64,000 nt of DNA from Buttiauxella sp049686335 (lineage in GTDB: Bacteria > Pseudomonadota > Gammaproteobacteria > Enterobacterales > Enterobacteriaceae), in assembly GCF_049686335.1 (NCBI RefSeq), contig NZ_JBAVHX010000009.1, positions 300,807-364,806 on the forward strand. Direction: 5' to 3'. Below the pieces are notes generated by a model. It worked only from the letters and a program-made list of their open reading frames with translations. It was not told the DNA's origin and did no database searches. The position numbers and the translations under genes are program-made. Positions 7,765-16,045 of the stretch are shown piece after piece. Each line of letters begins with the position of its first letter. The first letter of the stretch is position 1.

Positions 7765-8805
7765 ATGGCTCACCACGCGCGCTGGTCAATGTCGCAGGTC
7801 ACTGCTTTATTTGAAAAACCGTTCCTTGAACTGATGTTTGAGGCGCAACAAGTTCACCGTCAGCACTTCGATCCTCGTCATGTTCAGGTCAGTACCTTGC
7901 TGTCGATTAAAACTGGCGCGTGTCCGGAAGACTGCAAATATTGCCCGCAAAGTGCGAGATACAAAACCGGTCTGGCATCCGAACGCCTGATGGAAGTTGA
8001 GCAAGTTCTGGACTCGGCGCGTAAAGCTTTGAAAGCGGGATCGACGCGTTTTTGCATGGGCGCTGCCTGGAAAAACCCTAACGATCGTGACATGCCGTAT
8101 CTTGAGCAAATGGTACAAGGCGTGCGCGAAATGGGTCTGGAAACCTGTATGACGCTGGGCACGCTCACCGAGGCACAAGCGCAGCGCCTCGGGGCGGCAG
8201 GCCTTGATTACTACAACCACAACCTCGATACCTCCCCAGAATTTTACGGCAATATTATCACTACGCGCACCTATCAGGAGCGTCTGGACACGCTCGACAA
8301 AGTGCGTGATGCCGGCATCAAAGTCTGCTCCGGCGGTATTGTTGGGTTGGGTGAAAGTGTGACCGATCGCGCCGGATTATTGCTGCAACTCGCCAATCTG
8401 CCGACGCCACCAGAAAGCGTGCCAATCAATATGCTGGTGAAGGTGAAAGGCACACCAATGGCGGATAATGAGGACGTCGATGCGTTTGATTTTATTCGCA
8501 CAATAGCTGTGGCGCGCATCATGATGCCAGAGTCATTCGTGCGCCTTTCTGCCGGTCGCGAGCAGATGAGCGAGCAAACTCAGGCCATGTGTTTCATGGC
8601 GGGTGCTAACTCCATCTTCTACGGCTGCAAACTGCTTACTACGCCAAATCCGGAAGAAGACAAAGATCTGCAATTGTTCCGCAAACTGGGGCTAAACCCA
8701 CAGCAAACCACCACCCATGCGGGTGATAACGAACAACAGCAGCAACTGACCGAGCAATTGCTCTCAGCGGATACGGAGAATTACTACAACGCGGCGGCTG
8801 TATGA
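7765..8805 (+). CDS. bioB: Biotin synthase BioB
   Basis: BioB is a radical-SAM enzyme that inserts sulfur into dethiobiotin to form biotin. The CxxxCxxC motif (Cys53, Cys57, Cys60 in GACPEDCKYC) binds the SAM-coordinating 4Fe-4S cluster, and further conserved Cys and Arg residues hold the 2Fe-2S sulfur donor. The 346 residues align with E. coli BioB throughout. The ATG follows TTTTTGGAGA. Its stop overlaps the bioF start as ATGA, so the biosynthetic genes form one coupled operon. Confidence 0.98.
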   Translation: MAHHARWSMSQVTALFEKPFLELMFEAQQVHRQHFDPRHVQVSTLLSIKTGACPEDCKYCPQSARYKTGLASERLMEVEQVLDSARKALKAGSTRFCMGAAWKNPNDRDMPYLEQMVQGVREMGLETCMTLGTLTEAQAQRLGAAGLDYYNHNLDTSPEFYGNIITTRTYQERLDTLDKVRDAGIKVCSGGIVGLGESVTDRAGLLLQLANLPTPPESVPINMLVKVKGTPMADNEDVDAFDFIRTIAVARIMMPESFVRLSAGREQMSEQTQAMCFMAGANSIFYGCKLLTTPNPEEDKDLQLFRKLGLNPQQTTTHAGDNEQQQQLTEQLLSADTENYYNAAAV

Positions 8806-9953
8806 GCTGGCAGCAACGTATCGACCGCGCGCTTGAGCAACGGCGCGCGAACGACAGTTTCCGTATTCGCCATGTGAATCATCAAGGTAGTGGGCGCTAC
8901 CTGGTAAAAAATGACACCCGATACCTGAATTTTTCCAGTAATGACTACCTGGGAATGAGTCACCATGCGGACGTGATCCAGGCCTGGCAGCAAGGGGCCG
9001 AGCACTACGGTGTCGGCAGTGGCGGTTCCGGGCACGTCACGGGCTACCATCAGGCTCATCAACAATTTGAGCAGCAGCTTGCGGACTGGCTTGGGTACCC
9101 ACGGGCGCTGCTGTTTATCTCCGGTTTTGCGGCGAATCAGGCATTAATTGCGGCGCTCACTGAAAAATCGGACCGGATTATTGCCGATAAACTCAGCCAC
9201 GCTTCGCTTCTGGAAGCCGCCATGCATAGCCCGGCGCAACTGCGACGTTTTGCGCATAACGACGTGCAATCGCTGCAAACGTTGCTGGCGCAACCCAATG
9301 ATGGTCAACAACTGGTGATTACCGAAGGGGTCTTCAGCATGGATGGCGATGCCGCACCATTGGCTGAAATCGCTCAGGCCAGCCGTGAGGCTGGATCATT
9401 ACTCATGGTCGACGATGCGCATGGCATCGGGGTTGTCGGGCAAGAAGGGCGGGGAAGTTGCGACCTGCAACAGATCAAGCCTGATTTACTGGTCGTGACC
9501 TTCGGGAAAGCCTTCGGTGCCAGCGGTGCGGCGGTGCTGTGCAGTGAATCGGTAGCGGATTATCTGCTGCAATTTGCCCGCCATCTCATTTACAGCACGT
9601 CAATGCCGCCTGCTCAGGCGTGCGCGTTAACCGCTGCACTGCAGGTGATTCGACGTGATGATGAAAGACGTGCGCAATTGCAGGCCAATATCGCTCACTT
9701 CCGGTCTGGAGCCGAAAAGTTACCGCTGAAATTAATGGCCTCGCAGACGGCCATCCAGCCTCTGATTGTGGGGGAGAATCAGGCCGCGGTGAATCTTGCT
9801 GCTACGCTTCGCGAGCGCGGTTTCTGGCTGACGGCAATCCGCCCGCCAACGGTTCCACAAGGGACGGCGCGGCTGCGTGTGACGCTGACCGCAAGTCATA
9901 CCCGTGACGATATCGACAGGCTTCTGGAGGCGCTAAATGACGCAATGGGTTAA
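8802..9953 (+). CDS. bioF: 8-amino-7-oxononanoate synthase BioF
   Basis: BioF condenses pimeloyl-ACP with L-alanine to make KAPA. It is a PLP-dependent alpha-oxoamine synthase; the Schiff-base residue Lys236 lies in TFGKAFGASG, and VDDAHGIG (203-210) carries the cofactor-binding Asp and His. The 383 residues are full length. The gene overlaps bioB by 4 bases and bioC by 17. Confidence 0.97.
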   Translation: MSWQQRIDRALEQRRANDSFRIRHVNHQGSGRYLVKNDTRYLNFSSNDYLGMSHHADVIQAWQQGAEHYGVGSGGSGHVTGYHQAHQQFEQQLADWLGYPRALLFISGFAANQALIAALTEKSDRIIADKLSHASLLEAAMHSPAQLRRFAHNDVQSLQTLLAQPNDGQQLVITEGVFSMDGDAAPLAEIAQASREAGSLLMVDDAHGIGVVGQEGRGSCDLQQIKPDLLVVTFGKAFGASGAAVLCSESVADYLLQFARHLIYSTSMPPAQACALTAALQVIRRDDERRAQLQANIAHFRSGAEKLPLKLMASQTAIQPLIVGENQAAVNLAATLRERGFWLTAIRPPTVPQGTARLRVTLTASHTRDDIDRLLEALNDAMG

Positions 9954-10695
9954 TAAAGCCGCCGTCGCAGCTGCATTTGGACGCGCGGCCACCACTTATG
10001 ACAGCCATGCCGAACTGCAGCGCAACAGTGGCGAATTACTGACTGACATGCTCAAAGGGCGCAGTATCACCACGATGCTGGATGCCGGATGTGGCACCGG
10101 CTGGTACAGCCGTGCATGGCGCGAAAAAGGCTGCCATGTGACGGCACTGGATCTCTCACCCGCGATGCTGAGTTATGCGGCACAGCTCGGGTCAGCAGAC
10201 TGTTATCTCGAAGGCGACATCGAGTCTATCGCACTGCCTGATGAGCAGGTTGATTTGGCCTGGAGCAACCTCGCTGTGCAATGGTGCAACGATTTGCGCG
10301 ACGGTTTGAGTGAGCTTTATCGCATCACCCGCCCGGGAGGATGTGTGGCATTTACCACTCTTGCCGCGGATTCATTAAGTGAGCTTCATACCGCGTGGCA
10401 CGCGGTGGATGATCGCGCTCATGCAAATCAGTTTCTCCCGCTTGAGCAGATTCAGGATGCCTGCGAAGGCTGGCGTTTCTCCCTGCAAGTTCATGAAATT
10501 AGCCAGTTTTATCCAACTGTGATGAGTGCCATGCAGTCGCTTAAAGGCATTGGCGCAACGCATCTGCATGACGGACGCAAAGCGTCATTGATGACTCGCC
10601 AGCAATTGCAAAAATTAAGTCTCGCCTGGCCGCAAAAAGAGGGGCAATTCCCTCTGACCTGGCAGCTCGTTTGTGGAGTAATAGAACGTGATTAA
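9937..10695 (+). CDS. bioC: Malonyl-ACP O-methyltransferase BioC
   Basis: BioC methylates the free carboxyl of malonyl-ACP so that the fatty-acid enzymes can build the pimeloyl chain. The SAM-binding motif MLDAGCGTGW is near residues 45-55 in a class I methyltransferase fold of 252 residues. The ATG inside the end of bioF gives MTQWVNKAAVAAAFGRAA, which aligns with the start of E. coli BioC. It overlaps bioF by 17 bases and bioD by 8, so translational coupling is likely. Confidence 0.95.
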   Translation: MTQWVNKAAVAAAFGRAATTYDSHAELQRNSGELLTDMLKGRSITTMLDAGCGTGWYSRAWREKGCHVTALDLSPAMLSYAAQLGSADCYLEGDIESIALPDEQVDLAWSNLAVQWCNDLRDGLSELYRITRPGGCVAFTTLAADSLSELHTAWHAVDDRAHANQFLPLEQIQDACEGWRFSLQVHEISQFYPTVMSAMQSLKGIGATHLHDGRKASLMTRQQLQKLSLAWPQKEGQFPLTWQLVCGVIERD

Positions 10696-11371
10696 AAGAT
10701 GGTTTGTGACCGGAACCGATACCGAAGTGGGTAAAACCGTCGCCAGTTGCGCATTGCTGCAAGCCGCGTCGCAGGCGGGGTACCGCACCGTAGGTTATAA
10801 ACCGGTGGCCTCGGGTAGCGAAATGACAGCTGAAGGTATTCGTAACAGCGATGCGCTGGCGTTGCAGCGCAATAGCAGCGTCAAATTAGACTACCAACAG
10901 GTCAATCCGTTTGCCTTTCTGGAGCCGACATCGCCGCACATCGTGAGTGCGGAAGAAAATCGACCTATTGAGTTATCACAAATATCCGCCGGGCTCGAAG
11001 CGCTTTCAACGCATGCGGATTGGTTACAGGTTGAAGGCGCGGGAGGCTGGTTTACGCCGCTTTCCCCGACCGCCACTTTCGCTGATTGGGTTATTCAGGA
11101 GCAGTTGCCCGTCATTCTGGTTGTCGGGGTGAAACTGGGTTGCATTAATCATGCAATGCTGACGGCACATGCGGTGCAAACTGCCGGGCTGCATCTGGCT
11201 GGTTGGATTGCCAACGACGTTCAGCCCACCGGGAAACGCCACGCAGAATACATCGCTAAATTGCGCGAAGTTTTACCGGCCCCCCTGTTGGGAGAAATTC
11301 CGTTTTGCCCGCAACTTAATGAGAAAACACCCCTCGGTCATCATCTGGATATTTCGCCTCTTTCGGCATAA
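10688..11371 (+). CDS. bioD: Dethiobiotin synthetase BioD
   Basis: BioD closes the ureido ring of DAPA with CO2 and ATP to give dethiobiotin. The P-loop GTDTEVGKT (9-17) and the later VEGAGGW motif are diagnostic. The start is a GTG at 10688 giving (M)IKRWFVTGTDTEVGKT, at the same offset as in E. coli; no ATG exists before the P-loop. The 227 residues are full length. It is the last gene of the bio operon, followed by a weak hairpin and then the accessory gene pair. Confidence 0.95.
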   Translation: MIKRWFVTGTDTEVGKTVASCALLQAASQAGYRTVGYKPVASGSEMTAEGIRNSDALALQRNSSVKLDYQQVNPFAFLEPTSPHIVSAEENRPIELSQISAGLEALSTHADWLQVEGAGGWFTPLSPTATFADWVIQEQLPVILVVGVKLGCINHAMLTAHAVQTAGLHLAGWIANDVQPTGKRHAEYIAKLREVLPAPLLGEIPFCPQLNEKTPLGHHLDISPLSA

Positions 11372-11400
11372 CTCGCATATCTTATGTTCATTTCTGCAAC

Positions 11401-11420
11401 GCCCGAGAAATTTTTCGGGC
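11401..11420 (+). terminator. Possible terminator after bioD
   Basis: GCCCGA and TCGGGC pair across an A/T-rich loop 30 bases after the bioD stop. The bases after it (GCTCTTCCTG) are only partly T-rich, so termination may be weak. Confidence 0.45.
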
Positions 11421-11500
11421 GCTCTTCCTGTTGCCGTTAATTGTCTATTGTTCTGCTTTGAACATTAAACCGATGCGAGTAGATTACCTCCTTAATTCTT

Positions 11501-11516
11501 GTTGTCATGTGACAAC
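11501..11516. promoter_or_regulatory. Inverted repeat and likely promoter of the HicA-like gene pair
   Basis: GTTGTCA-TG-TGACAAC is a perfect inverted repeat with 7-base arms. It contains TTGTCA, which fits a -35 box, and 17 bases later lies GAGTAT, a possible -10. This puts the palindrome where a repressor would block RNA polymerase, 29 bases before the start of the downstream gene. Autoregulation by the helix-turn-helix protein of the pair is an inference. Confidence 0.5.
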
Positions 11517-11544
11517 TTTTTTGAGAGTATGCTCAGGAGGTTTT

Positions 11545-11808
11545 ATGAAGCGGCGCATGCACCCTGATAAAGACATTGAAGCAGCATTAAGTTATGCCGA
11601 ATGTCAGGGTTGGAAAGTAAGGCCAGGCGGTTCGCATTGTTGGGGAAAGATATTTTGTCCATGGAATGAGAAAGCCTGCCGCTGCGGGGAGTTTTGTATT
11701 AGTTGCATCTGGAGTACACCGCGCAGCGCCCACAACCATGCGAGGCAAATACGTCGTGTCGTTGATAACTGCAGTCAGCAAGGCACGCCGCCCGTTATCA
11801 GGCATTAA
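11545..11808 (+). CDS. Small cysteine-rich HicA-like protein, putative toxin of a two-gene system
   Basis: This 87-residue protein has the layout of HicA-type mRNA interferases: an N-terminal helix (DIEAALSYAEC), then GW plus a basic strand, then the Gly-Ser-His triad GGSH (28-31), whose His is catalytic in HicA. Unlike ordinary HicA it is rich in cysteine (positions 20, 32, 38, 45, 47, 51, 54, 76), including CRCGEFCISC, which could hold a metal. The ATG follows AGGAGG by four bases and is preferred to the longer in-frame reading from 11431. The next gene, 17 bases on, encodes a helix-turn-helix protein. Toxin function is inferred. Confidence 0.65.
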   Translation: MKRRMHPDKDIEAALSYAECQGWKVRPGGSHCWGKIFCPWNEKACRCGEFCISCIWSTPRSAHNHARQIRRVVDNCSQQGTPPVIRH

Positions 11809-11825
11809 GTTTCAAGGAGCAGAAC

Positions 11826-12344
11826 ATGTCAGAATTTAGTTTCACATTGATATTTACCTTACCAGAAAAGGGTCAGGATCCGGGCGAGTGGGTCGAGGCA
11901 TTAGGCGCACAAGGCTGTGATGACGCGCTGGTTGGCGTGGGTGTGACCGGGCGCATTGCGTTGAATTTCATGCGTGAAGCGCAAGAGGCAAAGCAGGCCG
12001 TAGTGTCCGCCATCAAAGATGTAAAACGTATTATCCCAGGTGTGGAACTGGTCGAAGTGATGCCTGATTTGGTTGGGCTAACAGATATTGCCGAACTGCT
12101 GGGTTTTTCGCGCCAGTATATGCGCAAAGTGATGGTCAGCCGGGATGCATTCCCTCAACCCGTACATGACGGTAAAACCGCTATCTGGCATCTGGAGCCC
12201 GTGTTGCGCTGGATGCGTGAAGCTGGGGTGTCTAAAGTTCCTTTGCCGCTGGTGGAGCTCTCAGCCGTGACACGGCAATGCAATTTGCAACGGGAGCTCG
12301 CCGATCTCGATAAAGATGTACAGAAGCAGCTCGGGCAGTTGTGA
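11826..12344 (+). CDS. Helix-turn-helix DNA-binding protein paired with the HicA-like gene, putative antitoxin
   Basis: This is a 172-residue soluble protein. Residues 1-80 resemble a small alpha/beta dimerisation or partner-binding domain (SEFSFTLIFTLP... and GVGVTGRIALNFMREA). Residues 85-130 form an excisionase/AlpA-like helix-turn-helix: LTDIAELLGFSRQYMRKV followed by a wing with FPQPV...W. The tail is a charged helix. CAAGGAG precedes the ATG. Pairing with a small HicA-like gene under an inverted-repeat promoter suggests an antitoxin that represses its own operon, but in this pair the toxin comes first. I do not recognise a named family. Confidence 0.6.
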   Translation: MSEFSFTLIFTLPEKGQDPGEWVEALGAQGCDDALVGVGVTGRIALNFMREAQEAKQAVVSAIKDVKRIIPGVELVEVMPDLVGLTDIAELLGFSRQYMRKVMVSRDAFPQPVHDGKTAIWHLEPVLRWMREAGVSKVPLPLVELSAVTRQCNLQRELADLDKDVQKQLGQL

Positions 12345-12388
12345 CGGCAGAATGCTGATTTCTATTCTGGCCGTCAGCTGGCACTCCA

Positions 12389-13099
12389 TCATGGGTCAAT
12401 CCAACTGGAAACCAGCTTGTCGTCGAGCAGTGTGACATTTCCCTGAGCGACGTTACGTCCACGGTGCAGCAAGCAGAAGCGGTCTGCCACACGACGAATA
12501 AACGATAATCGTTGCTCGACCAACAGGATAGTCAGCCCAAAGTCACGACTTAACCGGCGAATAATATTACCGAGATCATTAATAAATCGCTGGCCGCTAC
12601 CGAAAGTAGGCTCATCCAGAATCAGCAGTTTCGGTTCGGTCACCAGCGCCCTGGCTAATGCCAGTTGCTGCTGAAGATCCCCTGACAACTCACCGCCACG
12701 CGCGTGGCGCAAGCCATAAAGTTCAGGGAACAATTCGTAAATCATTGATGGGATAGCGCGCGTCTTTACGCGAGCGGCTAACAAGGCAATTTGCAGGTTT
12801 TCTTCAACGCTCAGTTGGGAAAAAATGCGTCTGTCCTGGGCGACGTAACTCATCCCGAGTGCCGCTCTGCCTTCAATAGGCTGGGTCAGTAAATCTTGTG
12901 GTGGGAGCCCTGCCTCAAGCCAGGTCATACTGCCACTCTGTACTGGCAAGTAACCGGTGATGCAGTTAACCAGCGTTGTTTTACCCATCCCTGGTGCACC
13001 CAGCACACAGGTGCATTCGCCTGGCGTTAGCTCAAGATCCAGATTCCACAGAATATGGCTATCACCATAAAACTGATTAACCGCTCGCAGACTCAACAT
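12389..13099 (-). CDS. Orphan UrtE/LivF-like ABC transporter ATP-binding protein
   Basis: This is a 236-residue ATPase of the branched-chain amino acid/urea importer class, closest in feel to UrtE (opening MLSLRAVNQFYGDSHILWNL, later YELFPELYGLRHARGGELSG). Walker A GAPGMGKTT is at 34-42 and Walker B LLILDEP at 158-164. Two key motifs deviate: the signature reads LSGDL rather than LSGGQ, and Walker A has AP where UrtE usually has RN. No permease or binding-protein gene lies nearby, so it is an orphan. The ATG at 13099 follows GGAG; a longer frame to 13162 exists but adds residues outside the family. It may be decaying or lend its ATPase to a distant transporter. Confidence 0.75.
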   Translation of the reverse strand: MLSLRAVNQFYGDSHILWNLDLELTPGECTCVLGAPGMGKTTLVNCITGYLPVQSGSMTWLEAGLPPQDLLTQPIEGRAALGMSYVAQDRRIFSQLSVEENLQIALLAARVKTRAIPSMIYELFPELYGLRHARGGELSGDLQQQLALARALVTEPKLLILDEPTFGSGQRFINDLGNIIRRLSRDFGLTILLVEQRLSFIRRVADRFCLLHRGRNVAQGNVTLLDDKLVSSWIDP

Positions 13100-13233
13100 C
13101 GATATTCTCCTTAAGAACTCGCAGTGACTTCCGCTATTCGACATAGCTTGGGTATGGGGCAAGTTAATCAGTGCAATTCCCTTGCCACTAACCCTTTTAC
13201 ACGCCGGAACATTGCAACTTTGAGAAAAGACTC

Positions 13234-13344
13234 ATGAAAAAGGTTGAAGAAAGTGTTGTCGTCTACGACTCGATATACCTGATGCACTTTGTCAGTGCCT
13301 GGTCGCAGGGTGGTTTGGTGCAATGCCATCGGGCTGCGCTATAA
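13234..13344 (+). CDS. Possible 36-residue small ORF in the uvrB upstream region
   Basis: An ATG opens 36 codons reading MKKVEESVVVYDSIYLMHF and so on. Only a weak purine-rich stretch (GAGAAAAG) precedes it and I know no homologue. It is listed because the 816-base gap between the ABC gene and uvrB otherwise holds only regulatory sites. Confidence 0.2.
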   Translation: MKKVEESVVVYDSIYLMHFVSAWSQGGLVQCHRAAL

Positions 13345-13494
13345 GAATGCGCAATTCGTGAGCAGGATCATAAGAAATGACATGCCGCTTACGGATAAAA
13401 AAGGGGAAAAAATAATGCTGAAAAATATTTTTTGAGCCCGGCATAGAGATTTTAGGGTTTTTTGCGGTCTGCGCTGCAAAAGGCCTGAGAGCAG

Positions 13495-13517
13495 TTATCC
13501 ACTATTCCTGTGGATAA
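13495..13517. promoter_or_regulatory. Facing DnaA-box-like sites upstream of uvrB
   Basis: TTATCCACT and TGTGGATAA face each other with 5 bases between them. The second is a perfect DnaA box on the minus strand and the first has one mismatch to TTATCCACA. A third near-match, TGGGGATAA, lies at 13718-13726. DnaA boxes have been described in the E. coli uvrB regulatory region. Function here is inferred. Confidence 0.55.
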
Positions 13518-13818
13518 CCATGTGCATTAGAGTTAGAAAACTTGCGGTAAGCGACGGCTGGCGCGGGTTACGCATGAATTGGCGCGAAACCAGACTTTTA
13601 CAAATAACTGTTTAAAATTAACGAGTTGAATAAAATCAATCGCTGCCATGAAAGTGCATCAGAAGTTCCTTACGCTTTTATGACACTGCTTGACAATTGT
13701 TAAAAGGTAAAAAAATCTGGGGATAACCATTTAGGTCAGCTGAAATCTCTGAAAGAGGGTAGTTTTACCTTCCAACGAGACGGCAGCGAGGGGCATTATC
13801 ATAAATGCGGGTGCAAGG

Positions 13819-13838
13819 AACTGGTTTTTCATCCAGTA
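13819..13838 (+). promoter_or_regulatory. LexA (SOS) box upstream of uvrB
   Basis: AACTGGTTTTTCATCCAGTA contains CTG-N10-CAG and differs from the E. coli uvrB SOS box at only two of 20 positions. It lies 78 bases before the uvrB ATG, so LexA should repress uvrB until DNA damage. Confidence 0.9.
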
Positions 13839-13915
13839 TCTTTTTCTGGCAAAATTTCTTGTGCCGAGTAAAATTATCCTCCGGCCCGCTCGTTTCTTCA
13901 TCAGGTAGCCTCTTC

Positions 13916-15931
13916 ATGAGTAAAGCGTTCAAACTAAATTCAGCATTCAAACCTTCTGGCGATCAGCCTGAGGCCATACGCCGCCTTGAAGAGGGTCTAC
14001 AAGACGGGCTTGCCCATCAAACGCTTTTAGGTGTGACGGGTTCCGGTAAGACCTTTACCGTGGCGAATGTGATTGCTGATTTGCAACGCCCCACCATGGT
14101 GCTGGCACCCAACAAAACACTGGCCGCGCAGTTGTATGGCGAGATGAAAGAGTTCTTTCCGGATAATGCGGTTGAGTTTTTTGTCTCGTATTACGATTAC
14201 TACCAGCCAGAAGCCTACGTTCCGAGTTCCGATACCTTTATCGAAAAAGACTCTTCGGTGAACGAACATATCGAGCAGATGCGACTGTCCGCCACCAAAG
14301 CATTACTCGAAAGACGCGATGTGATTGTGGTCGCTTCGGTGTCGGCGATATACGGCCTGGGTGACCCTGACCTCTATCTGAAAATGATGCTCCATCTCAC
14401 CAAAGGGATGATCATCGATCAGCGTTCTATTTTGCGTCGTTTGACCGAACTGCAATACACCCGTAATGACCAGGCTTTCCAGCGCGCGACCTTCCGTGTG
14501 CGTGGCGAAGTCATCGACATCTTCCCGGCTGAGTCGGACGATTTAGCGTTACGTGTAGAGTTGTTTGATGAAGAAGTGGAACGTCTTTCACTGTTTGACC
14601 CGCTGACCGGGCAAATAGACCAGGTGATTCAGCGCTTCACTATTTACCCAAAATCGCACTATGTCACGCCGCGTGAACGTATTGTGCAAGCCATGGAAGA
14701 GATTAAGGTTGAACTGGCTGACCGCAAAAAGGTCTTGCTGGCGAACAACAAACTACTTGAAGAGCAGCGCTTGTCGCAACGTACTCAGTTTGATTTAGAG
14801 ATGATGAACGAACTGGGCTACTGCTCCGGGGTAGAAAACTACTCGCGGTTCTTGTCTGGCCGTGGCCCTGGTGAGCCGCCTCCGACACTTTTCGATTATC
14901 TGCCAGCCGATGGCCTGCTCATCGTCGACGAATCCCACGTCACCATTCCGCAAATCGGCGGCATGTACAAAGGTGATCGGGCGCGTAAAGAAACATTGGT
15001 CGAGTATGGCTTCCGTCTGCCTTCGGCGCTGGATAACCGCCCGCTGAGATTTGAAGAGTTTGAAGCGCTGGCTCCGCAAACCATTTATGTGTCTGCAACG
15101 CCGAGCAATTATGAATTAGAGAAGTCCGGCGGCGATGTTGTCGACCAGGTTGTCAGACCAACGGGCTTGCTGGATCCGATTATTGAAGTGCGTCCTGTTG
15201 GGACTCAGGTTGATGACCTGCTTTCTGAGATACGCAAACGCGTTGAAATTAACGAGCGCGTTTTGGTCACAACACTGACCAAGCGTATGGCAGAAGACTT
15301 AACCGAGTATCTTGAAGAGCATGGCGAGCGGGTGCGCTATCTGCACTCAGACATTGATACCGTTGAGCGTATGGAAATCATCCGTGATTTGCGCCTTGGT
15401 GAGTTCGACGTGCTGGTGGGTATCAACTTGCTACGTGAGGGGTTGGATATGCCTGAAGTATCGCTGGTGGCGATTCTGGATGCCGATAAAGAGGGCTTCC
15501 TGCGCTCCGAACGTTCACTCATTCAGACCATTGGCCGTGCAGCACGTAACATCAACGGCAAAGCCATTTTGTATGGTGACAAAATCACCCCATCCATGGC
15601 GAAGGCGATTGGTGAAACAGAACGTCGTCGTGAGAAACAGCAGCGTTACAACGAAGAAAATGGCATTACACCGCAAGGGTTGAACAAAAGAGTCGTTGAT
15701 GTTCTGCAACTTGGCGAAGGGATGGCGAAAACCAAAGGCCGCCTGAAGAGCAAAGCTCGCAGCGTGATTGAAGATGATGAAATCATTCTGACACCGAAAG
15801 CGCTGCAACAGAAAATTCATCAGCTGGAAGGCAAGATGCTTGAGCATGCGCAGAATCTGGAGTTTGAAGAAGCAGCGCAGATCCGTGACCAATTGCATCA
15901 ATTGCGGCAGTTGTTTATTGCGGCATCGTAA
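13916..15931 (+). CDS. uvrB: Excinuclease ABC subunit UvrB
   Basis: UvrB is the damage-verifying helicase-like subunit of nucleotide excision repair; it is loaded by UvrA and then binds UvrC for incision. Walker A GVTGSGKT is at residues 39-46. The strand-separating beta-hairpin region YDYYQPEAYVP, the DESH box and helicase motifs such as TIGRAARN are present, and the C-terminal UVR domain (FEEAAQIRDQL) contacts UvrC. The 671 residues match E. coli closely. The ATG giving MSKAFKLNSAFKPSGDQPEA is chosen over an upstream in-frame codon at 13805, which would run through the LexA box. Confidence 0.97.
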   Translation: MSKAFKLNSAFKPSGDQPEAIRRLEEGLQDGLAHQTLLGVTGSGKTFTVANVIADLQRPTMVLAPNKTLAAQLYGEMKEFFPDNAVEFFVSYYDYYQPEAYVPSSDTFIEKDSSVNEHIEQMRLSATKALLERRDVIVVASVSAIYGLGDPDLYLKMMLHLTKGMIIDQRSILRRLTELQYTRNDQAFQRATFRVRGEVIDIFPAESDDLALRVELFDEEVERLSLFDPLTGQIDQVIQRFTIYPKSHYVTPRERIVQAMEEIKVELADRKKVLLANNKLLEEQRLSQRTQFDLEMMNELGYCSGVENYSRFLSGRGPGEPPPTLFDYLPADGLLIVDESHVTIPQIGGMYKGDRARKETLVEYGFRLPSALDNRPLRFEEFEALAPQTIYVSATPSNYELEKSGGDVVDQVVRPTGLLDPIIEVRPVGTQVDDLLSEIRKRVEINERVLVTTLTKRMAEDLTEYLEEHGERVRYLHSDIDTVERMEIIRDLRLGEFDVLVGINLLREGLDMPEVSLVAILDADKEGFLRSERSLIQTIGRAARNINGKAILYGDKITPSMAKAIGETERRREKQQRYNEENGITPQGLNKRVVDVLQLGEGMAKTKGRLKSKARSVIEDDEIILTPKALQQKIHQLEGKMLEHAQNLEFEEAAQIRDQLHQLRQLFIAAS

Positions 15932-15936
15932 TGCGT

Positions 15937-16017
15937 TGTCGAATGGCGCTGGCGCTTATCCGACCTACCAGAGGTAAGGTGGAAAAGTAGTAGGGTGGAT
16001 GCTAGCGTCATCCACCC
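15937..16017. repeat. REP-type palindrome pair between convergent uvrB and ybhK
   Basis: This is the same pair as at 1407-1485: TTGTCGAATGGCGCTGGCGC...CCGACCTAC, then GTAGGGTGGATGCTAGCGTC...CCACCC. The second palindrome has a shortened arm, GGATGC-TA-GCGTC. It starts six bases after the uvrB stop. Confidence 0.85.
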
Positions 16018-16045
16018 TTGTTGCCCGTTATTTCGAAATGATTTC

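Noticed and set aside
13805..13915. Longer UvrB start
   Set aside because: It would place coding sequence through the LexA box and adds residues absent from UvrB proteins.
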